Below, one piece after another: positions 35,641-42,927 of a DNA stretch of 64,000 bases. Source of the DNA: Vagococcus hydrophili (lineage in GTDB: Bacteria > Bacillota > Bacilli > Lactobacillales > Vagococcaceae); the NCBI RefSeq assembly GCF_011304195.1, contig NZ_CP049887.1, positions 1,364,001 through 1,428,000 on the forward strand, read 5' to 3'. The notes under the pieces were generated by a model, which was given only the letters and a program-made list of their open reading frames with translations, searched no databases and was not told where the DNA came from. Each line of letters begins with the position of its first letter. Within the stretch, counting starts at the first letter, position 1. The position numbers and the translations under genes are program-made.

Positions 35641-35680
35641 ATAAAGAAATGAACGAAATAAAAAACAGGAGGAAGAGAAA

Positions 35681-36730
35681 ATGAAAAATAAGTTAATGTT
35701 GGTATGTGGGTTGGTTATTCTAGGGAGTGCCCCATTGTTGGTATATGGAGCAGAAGAACAAGGAACAAAAGCAACTGTTGAAGAAGTTAAAAAGGAAGAA
35801 TTGAAAGAAACATCCTCTGAAACTAAAGAAGAACCAAAAACAACAGAATCCTCTGTGAAAAAAGAAGAAGTTAAAAAAGATGAGACTAAAAAAGAAGAAA
35901 CTAAAAAGGAAGAAACAAAGCCAGCTGCGATGACATTACCAAAAGAATTACATGGTAAGTGGGTGGCATACAATGAAGGACAAAAATTAGATTTAACAAT
36001 CTCAGGAAATATGTATGTTGATGGTAAAGGAACAGAATATAATGTAGTATCTTATAACCTAAAAGATGGTTTCTATACAGTTGCTTGGGATGTGGATGCT
36101 TTTGCTGAAAAATATGGAAAAGAAGCTCTAGGTAACCCACAACCATTTATTTTTAGTTATGACGCTAATAAAGATATCATCACAACAAGTGGCGGATTAG
36201 TGTACACAAGAAACGACAGAGATACTAACGAAGAAGACTATGACAAATACGTTAAAAACCAAGATTTACCAGGATTCTTACAAGATAAATGGGTTGCAAC
36301 AGTTGAAGGTCAAAAAATCGAGTGGACAATAGGAGCTCGTAGTTTAAATGTAAATGGCGTATTAGAGTATAAAATTGATGCTTATGGTATCAAAGGTATT
36401 AATTATTCATTAATGTGGGATGTGGATGATTATATTAACCGTTACGGAAAACCAGGTAATTTCAACCCACAACCAATCATGTTTGATTATAACGAAAAAG
36501 ATGATACTTTAGTTTCTGGAGATGCGGTCTTCACTCGTGCTAATAAAAACACAAAAGAAGAAGGCAAAAAAGACGAAGGAACAGCTGTTACTAAAAAAGA
36601 TGAAACAAAACCAACTAAGAAAACAGGTGCTCTTCCTCAAACAGGAGAAAACGCAACAATTGGCTTAAGTGTTGTCGGTGGTGTAATTGCTATTTTAGGA
36701 AGTGCAGTCTTAATCAAAAAAAATAACTAA
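35681..36730 (+). CDS. LPQTG-anchored surface protein with two repeat domains
   Basis: The 349-residue precursor has a signal peptide MKNKLMLVCGLVILGSAPLLVYG. Residues 25-80 are a Glu/Lys/Thr linker. Two related domains follow at about residues 85-183 (HGKWVAYNEGQKLDLTISG ... YTRND) and 195-290 (QDKWVATVEGQKIEWTIG ... FTRAN), each with a WDVD..I/F..YGK..NPQP stretch. The end is a Lys/Thr-rich linker, then LPQTGE, a hydrophobic helix and KKNN. Sortase A should attach it to peptidoglycan. The domain family was not recognised. The RBS is AGGAGG and the promoter has WalR-like repeats. Confidence 0.85.
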   Translation: MKNKLMLVCGLVILGSAPLLVYGAEEQGTKATVEEVKKEELKETSSETKEEPKTTESSVKKEEVKKDETKKEETKKEETKPAAMTLPKELHGKWVAYNEGQKLDLTISGNMYVDGKGTEYNVVSYNLKDGFYTVAWDVDAFAEKYGKEALGNPQPFIFSYDANKDIITTSGGLVYTRNDRDTNEEDYDKYVKNQDLPGFLQDKWVATVEGQKIEWTIGARSLNVNGVLEYKIDAYGIKGINYSLMWDVDDYINRYGKPGNFNPQPIMFDYNEKDDTLVSGDAVFTRANKNTKEEGKKDEGTAVTKKDETKPTKKTGALPQTGENATIGLSVVGGVIAILGSAVLIKKNN

Positions 36731-36739
36731 TAAAAAAAT

Positions 36740-36787
36740 CTAAAAGTCACCTACAGATTGTACTTTTCTGTAGGTGGCTTTTTTCAC
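36740..36787. terminator. Bidirectional terminator after the LPQTG protein
   Basis: AAAAGTCACCTACAG pairs with CTGTAGGTGGCTTTT around ATTGTACTTTT, with A- and T-runs on both sides. It is shared with the convergent WYL gene. Confidence 0.88.
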
Positions 36788-36791
36788 CATG

Positions 36792-37718
36792 CTATTGATA
36801 TTTCCTTTGTATCTGGTTTAAAAATTCTGAAAACTCTGTTATTAAAAAGTCTGGTGATAAAATAGTGATAGCATTCCCAAAAGTCAGTAAATAGTTCATT
36901 AGAAAAGTGAGCTCCTCTTTGTCAAAGGTTCCGACTAAAAAAGTTTGGTTCTTTTCAGTGAGGAGTTTTACTTGTGGATACTGACGATTTTTAAAAAGTG
37001 AGACAGAATCTTCTTTGATTAAACATTTAAAAGGAATTGATTTGGTTTGTTGATGATATTTTTCTAGTAAATCCCCAGTTGACTCATCTAAGCAAGGAAG
37101 ATTAGATAAAGTGATGTTCTCAATTGAATCACAACGGAATTTTCGGAAATCTTTTTTATCCATATCCCAAGTCAGTAAGTACCATTCTCCGTAGTTCAAA
37201 ATAAGCTGTAAAGGTTGTGAAATCCGGGTTTCTTGTGTGTATCTAGTGTAGTTAAAAGTAATGACTTTCTGCTCAACAATGACTTGAAATAAATCACTTA
37301 GTACAAAACAAGGCTCAGGTGTTTGGAATTGTTCAAATACAACGAGCTGATCTAAACGATGAGTCGAAGAATTGTGGGTGGAAGGAACAATGGACAGTAA
37401 TTTATTTTTTAAATCTGTGTATGATTGGTCAAAAGGATTATCATTAAGATGCTTAAATAATTGTAAGGCTAAAAACAAGGAATACCATTCATTTTGATTA
37501 AAATAGACAGGAGGTAGGCTGCTATTTTTAAGAACTTGGTAACCACCGTATCTACCCTTATCAACGGTAATCGGGGCGCCGATTTCTTCTAAAGCCTCGA
37601 TATCTCGCAATGCTGTTCGTTTAGAAATATCAAATTCTGTAGCTAAGTCATTGAGGTTGAATTGTTTCTTTTGATTAATAAAAAAGAGTTCTGCGATAAG
37701 TCGTTCATTTTTCTTCAT
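36792..37718 (-). CDS. YafY-type HTH/WYL-domain transcriptional regulator
   Basis: The 308-residue protein has an N-terminal winged HTH (residues 15-60: FNLNDLATEFDISKRTALRDIEALEEIGAPI) and a central WYL domain (GEWYLLTWDMDKKDFRKFRCDSIE near 170-195). WYL domains sense small ligands or nucleic acid. The start at 37718 follows TAGGAG; the longer frame from 37751 starts inside the divergent control region. A perfect inverted repeat GTGACA-N5-TGTCAC lies at 37735-37751, and a GyrI-like gene is divergent. It probably represses that gene and itself. Confidence 0.9.
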   Translation of the reverse strand: MKKNERLIAELFFINQKKQFNLNDLATEFDISKRTALRDIEALEEIGAPITVDKGRYGGYQVLKNSSLPPVYFNQNEWYSLFLALQLFKHLNDNPFDQSYTDLKNKLLSIVPSTHNSSTHRLDQLVVFEQFQTPEPCFVLSDLFQVIVEQKVITFNYTRYTQETRISQPLQLILNYGEWYLLTWDMDKKDFRKFRCDSIENITLSNLPCLDESTGDLLEKYHQQTKSIPFKCLIKEDSVSLFKNRQYPQVKLLTEKNQTFLVGTFDKEELTFLMNYLLTFGNAITILSPDFLITEFSEFLNQIQRKYQ

Positions 37719-37734
37719 ATTTATTCTCCTAACG

Positions 37735-37751
37735 GTGACAGGTTTTGTCAC
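37735..37751. promoter_or_regulatory. Inverted-repeat operator between WYL and GyrI-like genes
   Basis: GTGACA-GGTTT-TGTCAC is a perfect 6-5-6 inverted repeat. It is 16 bp from the WYL start and 51 bp from the divergent gene, a natural position for control of both by the WYL protein. Confidence 0.6.
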
Positions 37752-37802
37752 TGATGGTGATTACAATCAAAGTATCACAAAAGTAAGAAAAGGGGAAATA
37801 AG

Positions 37803-38198
37803 ATGAATGAAGTAAATTTTGCAGAAATGACAATACAAGGTGGAAAAATCAGAACGGATAACCAACATGTGGAAGAGATTGTTTCTTTATGGATGAAAGT
37901 ACCACAATTGAATTTAGTGGGAGAAGTTTATGCTGTGTATTATAATTATGAATCAGATCATACAGGAAAATATGATTTACTCATTGGAAGTACTAACAAT
38001 ACATGTGAAGAGACAGTTCAATTGTTACCTGGTAAGTATCTAGTGGTGGATGTGGAAAAAGGAACACCGGAATTAATTGGCGCAGCGTGGCAAACTATCT
38101 GGTCTAATCAAGAAATTTACGAACAAAGAGCTTTTACAACAGATTTTGAACGTTACTTAGAAGATGGTAGTGCCAAGATATACTTAGCTATTAAATAA
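37803..38198 (+). CDS. GyrI-like / effector-binding domain protein
   Basis: The 131-residue protein resembles the GyrI-like small-molecule binding domain: EVYAVYYNYESDHTGKYDLLIGS near residue 38, LLPGKYLVVDVEKGTPELIGAAWQTIW near 74, then RAFTTDFERYLEDGSAKIYLAIK at the end. Stand-alone members bind hydrophobic or cationic ligands and may protect against or sense drugs. It is divergent from the WYL regulator, as seen in YdeP/YafY-type pairs. The RBS is AAAGGGG. Confidence 0.85.
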   Translation: MNEVNFAEMTIQGGKIRTDNQHVEEIVSLWMKVPQLNLVGEVYAVYYNYESDHTGKYDLLIGSTNNTCEETVQLLPGKYLVVDVEKGTPELIGAAWQTIWSNQEIYEQRAFTTDFERYLEDGSAKIYLAIK

Positions 38199-38204
38199 AT
38201 AAAG

Positions 38205-38235
38205 TTGACAAATATGAGGAAATGATGAATAATAC
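38205..38235 (+). promoter_or_regulatory. Promoter of the T-box leader
   Basis: TTGACA at 38205-38210 is a perfect -35, with AATAAT (17-bp spacer) or TAATAC (19-bp) as -10. The T-box leader starts about 30 bases downstream. Confidence 0.6.
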
Positions 38236-38261
38236 TCTTAATATATTTTAATAAATAAAAA

Positions 38262-38525
38262 AACGATGACGGGATAAGTAAAATAAGCAGCGATTTAAAG
38301 AGAGCTCATGTTGGTGTGAATTGAGTAATTGACGTTATTTGAAAATGGTCCTTGAGTTTCATTGAAGGTGAGTGTTAAACACAAGCTGACAACGGGTCCG
38401 CCCGATAAAGCGGTAGGAATCGGTTTTTGGTTCTGAGATTAGAGGTGGAGAATTTATTTTCCATAAACTAAGGTGGTAACACGAAGCTCAAGCTTTCGTC
38501 CTTTACAGGATGAAGGCTTTTTTTG
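38262..38525 (+). promoter_or_regulatory. T-box riboswitch, methionine specifier
   Basis: Stem I shows AAGTA on the 5' side of the specifier loop, AGAGAG then TTGGTGTGAA in the distal part, and GAAA-ATG-GTCCTTGAG on the 3' side. Aligned with the glyQS pattern GAAA-GGC-AUUCUUGAG, the specifier is ATG (38345-38347), methionine. The T-box proper is AGGTGGTAACACG (38471-38483). Its TGGT would pair with ACCA, and tRNA-Met has A as discriminator, which agrees. The terminator AGCTTTCGTCC / GGATGAAGGCT plus T-run is at 38490-38524. Uncharged tRNA-Met should prevent termination and switch on the amidase. Confidence 0.9.
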
Positions 38526-38556
38526 TTTATTAAAATAAAAAAAGGAGGAAATAAAC

Positions 38557-39746
38557 ATGTCAAACATCACAAAAATTCAATCATATATTAAGGAGAGTTT
38601 ACCAACTTACCAAGATTTAGCTTTAGATATTCACGATCATCCGGAGGTTAGTAATTATGAGTTTTATTCCTCAGAAGTTTTAGTAAAGCAACTAAAAGCA
38701 GAAGGATTTGAAGTTCAGTACGATGTAGCAGGGCACAGAACAGGATTTGATGCCCGTTATAAATCCGAAAAGATAGGACCAACCTTAGTATTTTTGGCAG
38801 AATATGACGCATTACCTGGTATTGGACATGCTTGTGGGCACAATTTATTTGGCACAACCTCGGTCCTAGCAGCTAGTGCCTTGAAACAAGTAGTCGATGA
38901 AATTGGTGGAGAAATTCGAGTGTATGGAACCCCTGGTGAGGAGGGGGAGAGAATGGGTCAGCCAAAGGAAGTTTTGTCAGAGAAGGCTTTTTTGAAGATG
39001 TGGATGCCGCATTATGTGTCCATCCTTCATATAAATACGGTAAAACAACGCCGTCTCTTGCCAATGATCCAGTGGATATTAAATTTTTCGGACGAGCTTC
39101 TCATGCTTCAGCTGCTCCTGAAAAAGGAATCAATGCCCTAGATGCAGTCATTCAAACGTACAATGCTATCAATGCTTTGAGAGAACATTTGCCAGCAGAT
39201 GTTAGAATTCATGGTGTCATTACTGATGGTGGAGTGGCAGCGAATGTCGTACCAGAATTTGCCTCAGCAAGGTTTTATTTACGAGCAGCCACACGTACTA
39301 CTTTAAATGAAGTCTATGAAAAAGTTGAGAATATCGTGAAAGGAGCCGCTCTTCAAACAGGCTGTACCTATGAATTTGGGTTATTTCAAAATTCAGTAGA
39401 CGATACGATTGTAACACCAAGTTTTGATGAACTATTTTTCAAGCAAGTTGAAGCGTTAAATATACCAGAAATAGAGATTGAAACAGAAATCCCCATAAGT
39501 TTAGGGTCAACCGATGTAGGTAATGTGAGTCAAGTGATTCCAACGATTCAGCCAACTGTTTCTATTTCAGATACATACATAGCTGGGCATAGTATTGAGT
39601 TTAAAGCAGCGGCCCGCAGTGAAAAAGGCTTAGCATCCATTGGGATAGGAGCAGAGTTGTTAGCAAGAACAGCTTTAGAATTATTTATTAACCCAGAATT
39701 AGTTAAAGAGGTTAAAAATGAGCATCAAGCTGCGATAAAAAACTAA
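38557..39746 (+). pseudogene. M20-family N-acyl amino-acid amidohydrolase, interrupted by a frameshift
   Basis: The first frame (to 39141) carries the metal-site motifs AEYDALPGIGHACGHNLFG and GTPGEEGERMG. It then leaves frame. The second frame (39000-39746) has DVDAALCVHPSYKYGKTTP, GRASHASAAPEKGINALDA and LGSTDVGNVSQVIPT. With one T added at about 38961 the junction reads MGSAKGSFVREGFFEDVDAAL, and the protein is 396 residues. M20D enzymes hydrolyse N-acyl amino acids or dipeptides. The Met T-box upstream suggests release of methionine from an acylated or peptide form. If the frameshift is real, this methionine-salvage step is lost. Confidence 0.88.
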
Positions 39747-39750
39747 AAAA

Positions 39751-39793
39751 AAGACTAATAACAGGTGTTTTATCTGTTATTAGTCTTTTTAAA
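39751..39793 (+). terminator. Terminator after the M20 gene
   Basis: AAAAAGACTAATAACAG pairs with CTGTTATTAGTCTTTTT around GTGTTTTAT, a very stable 17-bp stem with T-run. Confidence 0.9.
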
Positions 39794-39900
39794 AGACAAA
39801 AACAAGAAAAAAGATAATGAAAAAATTAGTATACTATTAGTTGTAAGGGAAACAATATCGAGATAATCATTCTTTTTAAAGGGAATATGGGGGAAAAAGA

Positions 39901-39945
39901 ATGAGACACTTAGATATTAAAAAAAGAATTCACACCGTCTATTAA
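39901..39945 (+). CDS. Possible leader peptide MRHLDIKKRIHTVY
   Basis: A 14-codon frame has the RBS GGGGGAA upstream and a likely -10 TATACT near 39829. Its last codons (Thr-Val-Tyr-stop) form the left arm of a terminator hairpin at 39932-39968. A ribosome paused near the stop would prevent the hairpin, the classic attenuator layout. The only gene downstream is the MazG-like one at 40012, which has its own promoter-like TATGAT. Coding is inferred from layout, not homology. Confidence 0.45.
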   Translation: MRHLDIKKRIHTVY

Positions 39946-39968
39946 GGAGACGGTGTCTTTTTTTTTGT
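39932..39968 (+). terminator. Terminator overlapping the leader peptide
   Basis: ACACCGTCT pairs with AGACGGTGT around ATTAAGG, followed by nine or more T. The left arm lies inside the leader reading frame. Confidence 0.85.
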
Positions 39969-40011
39969 TAAAAGTGGTATGATATACAGGAGTTGAAAGG
40001 AAATGATTTTA

Positions 40012-40344
40012 ATGAGTATGAAGCAAACAATGGCAAAAATTAATGACTTTAGAGAAGAGCGAAATTGGCGTCAATTTCATAATGAGAAAGATTTAGCTCT
40101 GTCAATTTCTCTTGAAGCCAGTGAACTATTAGAAATATATCAGTGGAGAAGTGCCGAAGAGGGAAATCAAGATGTGGAACATTTAAAAGAAGAGATTGCA
40201 GATGTCCTCATTTACTCGTATATGATGGCAGATAACTTAGGATTTGATATTGATGAAATTATCGAAGAGAAGCTTGTAAAAAATGCCGTGAAATATCCTG
40301 TTGAAAAATGTTTGGCCAGAAGTCAAGAAAAGAGTATAAAATAA
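40012..40344 (+). CDS. MazG-like nucleotide pyrophosphohydrolase
   Basis: The 110-residue all-alpha protein has the MazG metal-binding pattern: LALSISLEASELLEIYQW near residue 28 (ExxE) and EEIADVLIYSYMMADNLGFD near 60 (ExxD), then a closing NAVKYPVEK. RS21-C6/MazG-like enzymes cleave non-canonical or excess dNTPs to monophosphate and pyrophosphate. The ATG at 40012 is favoured because GAAAGGA lies ten bases upstream, while the ATG at 40003 is almost in contact with it. It is monocistronic. Confidence 0.88.
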   Translation: MSMKQTMAKINDFREERNWRQFHNEKDLALSISLEASELLEIYQWRSAEEGNQDVEHLKEEIADVLIYSYMMADNLGFDIDEIIEEKLVKNAVKYPVEKCLARSQEKSIK

Positions 40345-40351
40345 AGTAAAC

Positions 40352-40405
40352 CACAGATTTAGTTATTCCAAATCGGAATAGCCAAATCTGTGGCTTTTTT
40401 GTAGA
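40352..40405 (+). terminator. Terminator after the MazG-like gene
   Basis: CCACAGATTT-AGTTATTCC pairs with GGAATAGCC-AAATCTGTGG, followed by CTTTTTT. Confidence 0.88.
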
Positions 40406-40501
40406 GTGCAGTGAAATCAAGGAAAAATAATCCAAAACAAGGGTATCATCGATAAAAAAATTTTTGCGAAAAATAATAAAAAAACTGTTAACCTATTTTT
40501 A

Positions 40502-41140
40502 CTAAAGAGGATATGTTTTAACGGTTGGTTCATAATTTAGTGTTTTATCTTTTTCAGGTAAATGAATTTCAAAAATAGTGGGTCCGACTCGTGGATAAAA
40601 GCCGATCTCTTCAAAACTGGGCTCATTTAATACAGCAGATCTAAAATCAACCACCATCGCATCACCTGTTTGATCGAAGGAAACAAGTAATTTCTTTTTA
40701 GCTACATTGTAGATAAACTGTTCTCTTTCAAAAAAATAAAAATGGTCGTTCTGTCCTAAGTAAGTAAGCGGATCGATTTTTTCCTGTTTATAGTGATAAA
40801 AAGGAAGTTTAATCGTTTGTTCTAAATCAGTCGTTGTCAATCGGTCCTTTTTTTGCTGACTAATATCTTCATAGCCAAAAGTACGAGATTCAATCCCCCG
40901 ATTGACACTAGACTCAAATACTTGTAGTTTTCGATAATCCTGGCTATATGAAAAACAGTAAAGAAGAAGACCGCTTTCGATGAAGATCAAAGTAAGAGAA
41001 ACAATGAGGCTTATTTTTTTCCGTTTGGCATAAGGCAGAGCAACAAGGATAAAAAACAAAAGAACAAGAGCAATTAAAAGAGAAAGTGGAAATAAAGTAT
41101 TCATTAACCATTCGGATTTTTGCCAATAGTAACTAGTCAT
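40502..41140 (-). CDS. Membrane protein of unknown function
   Basis: This 212-residue protein has two N-terminal helices (LFPLSLLIALVLLFFILVALP near residue 14 and ISLIVSLTLIFIESGLLLYCF near 42). A polar outer domain follows, with ESRTFGYEDISQQKKDRL and a beta-rich C terminus. No family was recognised. The ATG at 41140 follows AGAGGTG; a GTG at 41149 lies within that RBS. It is divergent from the GntR gene. Confidence 0.65.
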   Translation of the reverse strand: MTSYYWQKSEWLMNTLFPLSLLIALVLLFFILVALPYAKRKKISLIVSLTLIFIESGLLLYCFSYSQDYRKLQVFESSVNRGIESRTFGYEDISQQKKDRLTTTDLEQTIKLPFYHYKQEKIDPLTYLGQNDHFYFFEREQFIYNVAKKKLLVSFDQTGDAMVVDFRSAVLNEPSFEEIGFYPRVGPTIFEIHLPEKDKTLNYEPTVKTYPL

Positions 41141-41213
41141 ATGTATCACCTCTGTGTATTTACTTAGTATTATACCTTATTAAAAACAATTAATAAAACA
41201 AATTTTGTTATAG

Positions 41214-41253
41214 TTGACATAGAACGAAATTTGTTATACTATGTATATAACAA
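41214..41253 (+). promoter_or_regulatory. Promoter and inverted-repeat operator of the GntR operon
   Basis: TTGACA (41214-41219) with TACTAT or TATACT as -10 is overlapped by the inverted repeat TTGTTATA-N7-TATAACAA (41231-41253). Two further AAATTTTGTTATA-like half-sites lie upstream. It suits autorepression by the YtrA-type GntR protein encoded just downstream. Confidence 0.65.
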
Positions 41254-41265
41254 AGAGGTGATGAA

Positions 41266-41649
41266 ATGATTATAGAGATTGATATGACAAGCGAAACACC
41301 GATTTACACCCAGTTAGTTTATCAAATAAAACTAGGTTTGATTCAAGGGAAGATACATCCTGGAGATAGTTTACCAAGTGTTCGAAGCTTAGCAGGAGAC
41401 ATTGGGATTAATCTTCACACTGTGAATAAAGCGTACAAAGTTTTAGTTGGTGAGGGTGTCGTGACTCAAGTAAAAAAAGGGTACGAAATTTCCAAAGAAA
41501 CACCACCAAAAATTAGTGAGTCATACAAGGAAGAGTTTAAAGAAAAACTATTCGATTTAATGATTGATGCAGCTGTTTTTGACATTGATGTGGATGGTTT
41601 ACTTGAAGAGATGAAAGAAAATTTAAAAGGAGATGGGGCAGATGTTTGA
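41266..41649 (+). CDS. GntR-family regulator, YtrA subfamily
   Basis: The 127-residue protein has a GntR winged helix (PIYTQLVYQIKLGLIQGKIHPGDSLPSVRSLAGDIGINLHTVNKAY) and only a short C-terminal helix pair, which defines the YtrA subfamily. Such proteins repress adjacent transporter or membrane-protein operons, often in response to cell-envelope antibiotics. It overlaps the next gene by eight bases. An inverted repeat covers its promoter. Confidence 0.92.
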   Translation: MIIEIDMTSETPIYTQLVYQIKLGLIQGKIHPGDSLPSVRSLAGDIGINLHTVNKAYKVLVGEGVVTQVKKGYEISKETPPKISESYKEEFKEKLFDLMIDAAVFDIDVDGLLEEMKENLKGDGADV

Positions 41650-42769
41650 TTTAATACAATTAGTGATTCTGAATTTAATGATAGGTGTACTACTTGGGAT
41701 TACTCCTTTTATTAGTCATGAAAGTTTACCGTTTGGAGTGGGGTTGTCACTAGATGATCACACAAGAGACATCGTTAAGCATCAAAAGAAAAGTTATTTA
41801 ATGCTAAATATTGGCATCAGTTTACTTTTAACACTGATTATTTTAGTTGTAGGATTGACACAGAATGAACTTAAATTAGAGCAATTAGTTTATCTAAGTA
41901 TAGGCGGTTTATTCATTCAAATTATTGTTTCCTTGGTTGTTTATGTGATAAAAAATAAACAACTTTTACAATTAAAAAAAGAGCTAGGACGTGATAATCA
42001 CTCTTCTCAAAAAGTCGTTGTGGATTTATCTTTTAGAGATCAAAAATTAGTATTTCCAACGAGCTATTTGATCATTTTAAATCTTGTTTTTATTGCGGTG
42101 ACTGTTCTTTATACAGTGTTTCATTATCAAGATATTCCAGCAACATTCGTTACTAAATGGGATACAAATATGAATCCTGTTCAGTGGAGTCAAAAAAGTT
42201 GGTTAACTGTTCTTGGCATACCGATGATGCAAGTATTTATTGCTAGTGTAATGGGCATTGCTAACCATTCGTTCCTTAAAGCAAAACAACGCTTAGATGT
42301 GAACAATCCAGAAGTTTCAGCAGCACAAAATAAAGCCTTTAGAAAAAAATCATCTTTAATGAACTTTATCATCTCAGTGATTGCCCAAATTTTACTGATG
42401 TTTGTCCAATTTTCCACAGTCTTTCAAATCATTGAGCCAGAAACAACCATGATTGCCTCAATTATTTTTACCGTTTTGTTAGTTGGAATGGTTATCTGGG
42501 TATCTGCTGTGTATGGTCAAGGTGGTAGCCGGTTGAAAAAAGTAAGACTTAATAATGAATCGATTGATTTAAAGGAAATCACTCAAACTTTTGAGGACGA
42601 CACGCATTGGAAATGGGGCTTGTTTTATTACAACGCGGAAGATCCATCTGTTTGGGTTGAAAAAAGAATGGGCTTAGGAGTAACAACTAACTTTGCAAGA
42701 TGGCAAACCTGGGTGTTTTTAGGATCGATTTTGATTATTCCGATTGTAGTAGTTTTGGTAATGAGCTAG
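41642..42769 (+). CDS. DUF1648/SdpI-like multi-pass membrane protein
   Basis: The 375-residue protein has about eight helices. The central part has YQDIPATFVTKWDTNMNPVQWSQKSW near residue 165, the DUF1648 motif, and the end has DDTHWKWGLFYYNAEDPSVWVEKRMGLG, which matches the C-terminal domain found with it. B. subtilis members with this build (SdpI/YhdP-like) are immunity or envelope-stress proteins. Coupling to a YtrA regulator is common. The ATG at 41642 follows AAAGGAG; an ATG at 41633 is too close to that RBS. Confidence 0.82.
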   Translation: MFDLIQLVILNLMIGVLLGITPFISHESLPFGVGLSLDDHTRDIVKHQKKSYLMLNIGISLLLTLIILVVGLTQNELKLEQLVYLSIGGLFIQIIVSLVVYVIKNKQLLQLKKELGRDNHSSQKVVVDLSFRDQKLVFPTSYLIILNLVFIAVTVLYTVFHYQDIPATFVTKWDTNMNPVQWSQKSWLTVLGIPMMQVFIASVMGIANHSFLKAKQRLDVNNPEVSAAQNKAFRKKSSLMNFIISVIAQILLMFVQFSTVFQIIEPETTMIASIIFTVLLVGMVIWVSAVYGQGGSRLKKVRLNNESIDLKEITQTFEDDTHWKWGLFYYNAEDPSVWVEKRMGLGVTTNFARWQTWVFLGSILIIPIVVVLVMS

Positions 42770-42829
42770 AGAAAGCAACAAGGTTACATGAAGAAAAAAA
42801 GTATGTTATAATTTTTAATAGAGATTTTG

Positions 42830-42905
42830 TGAAAAAAGGATATGTGTAAGGCATTATGAATTCTTAAAAGAGTTTGTAACCACCTACATGTATCCTTTTT
42901 GTTTG
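42830..42905 (+). promoter_or_regulatory. Leader hairpin/possible attenuator before the BCCT transporter
   Basis: A TATAAT near 42809 is followed by a leader of about 110 bases. In it AAAAAGGATATGTGTAAGG pairs with CCTACATGTATCCTTTTT around a roughly 35-base interior, and a T-run ends the stem. A full-length terminator inside a 5' leader suggests regulated readthrough. It does not match a riboswitch class I know. Confidence 0.45.
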
Positions 42906-42927
42906 AGAAACGTAAGGGAGAGGTTAT

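Noticed and set aside
38346-38348. Tryptophan (TGG) specifier for the T-box
   Set aside because: Alignment with the glyQS spacing puts ATG in the specifier position. The T-box TGGT implies discriminator A, whereas tRNA-Trp has G.
39000-39746. Independent second peptidase gene
   Set aside because: It lacks the first metal-binding motifs and an RBS, and its frame continues the upstream M20 gene after one added base.
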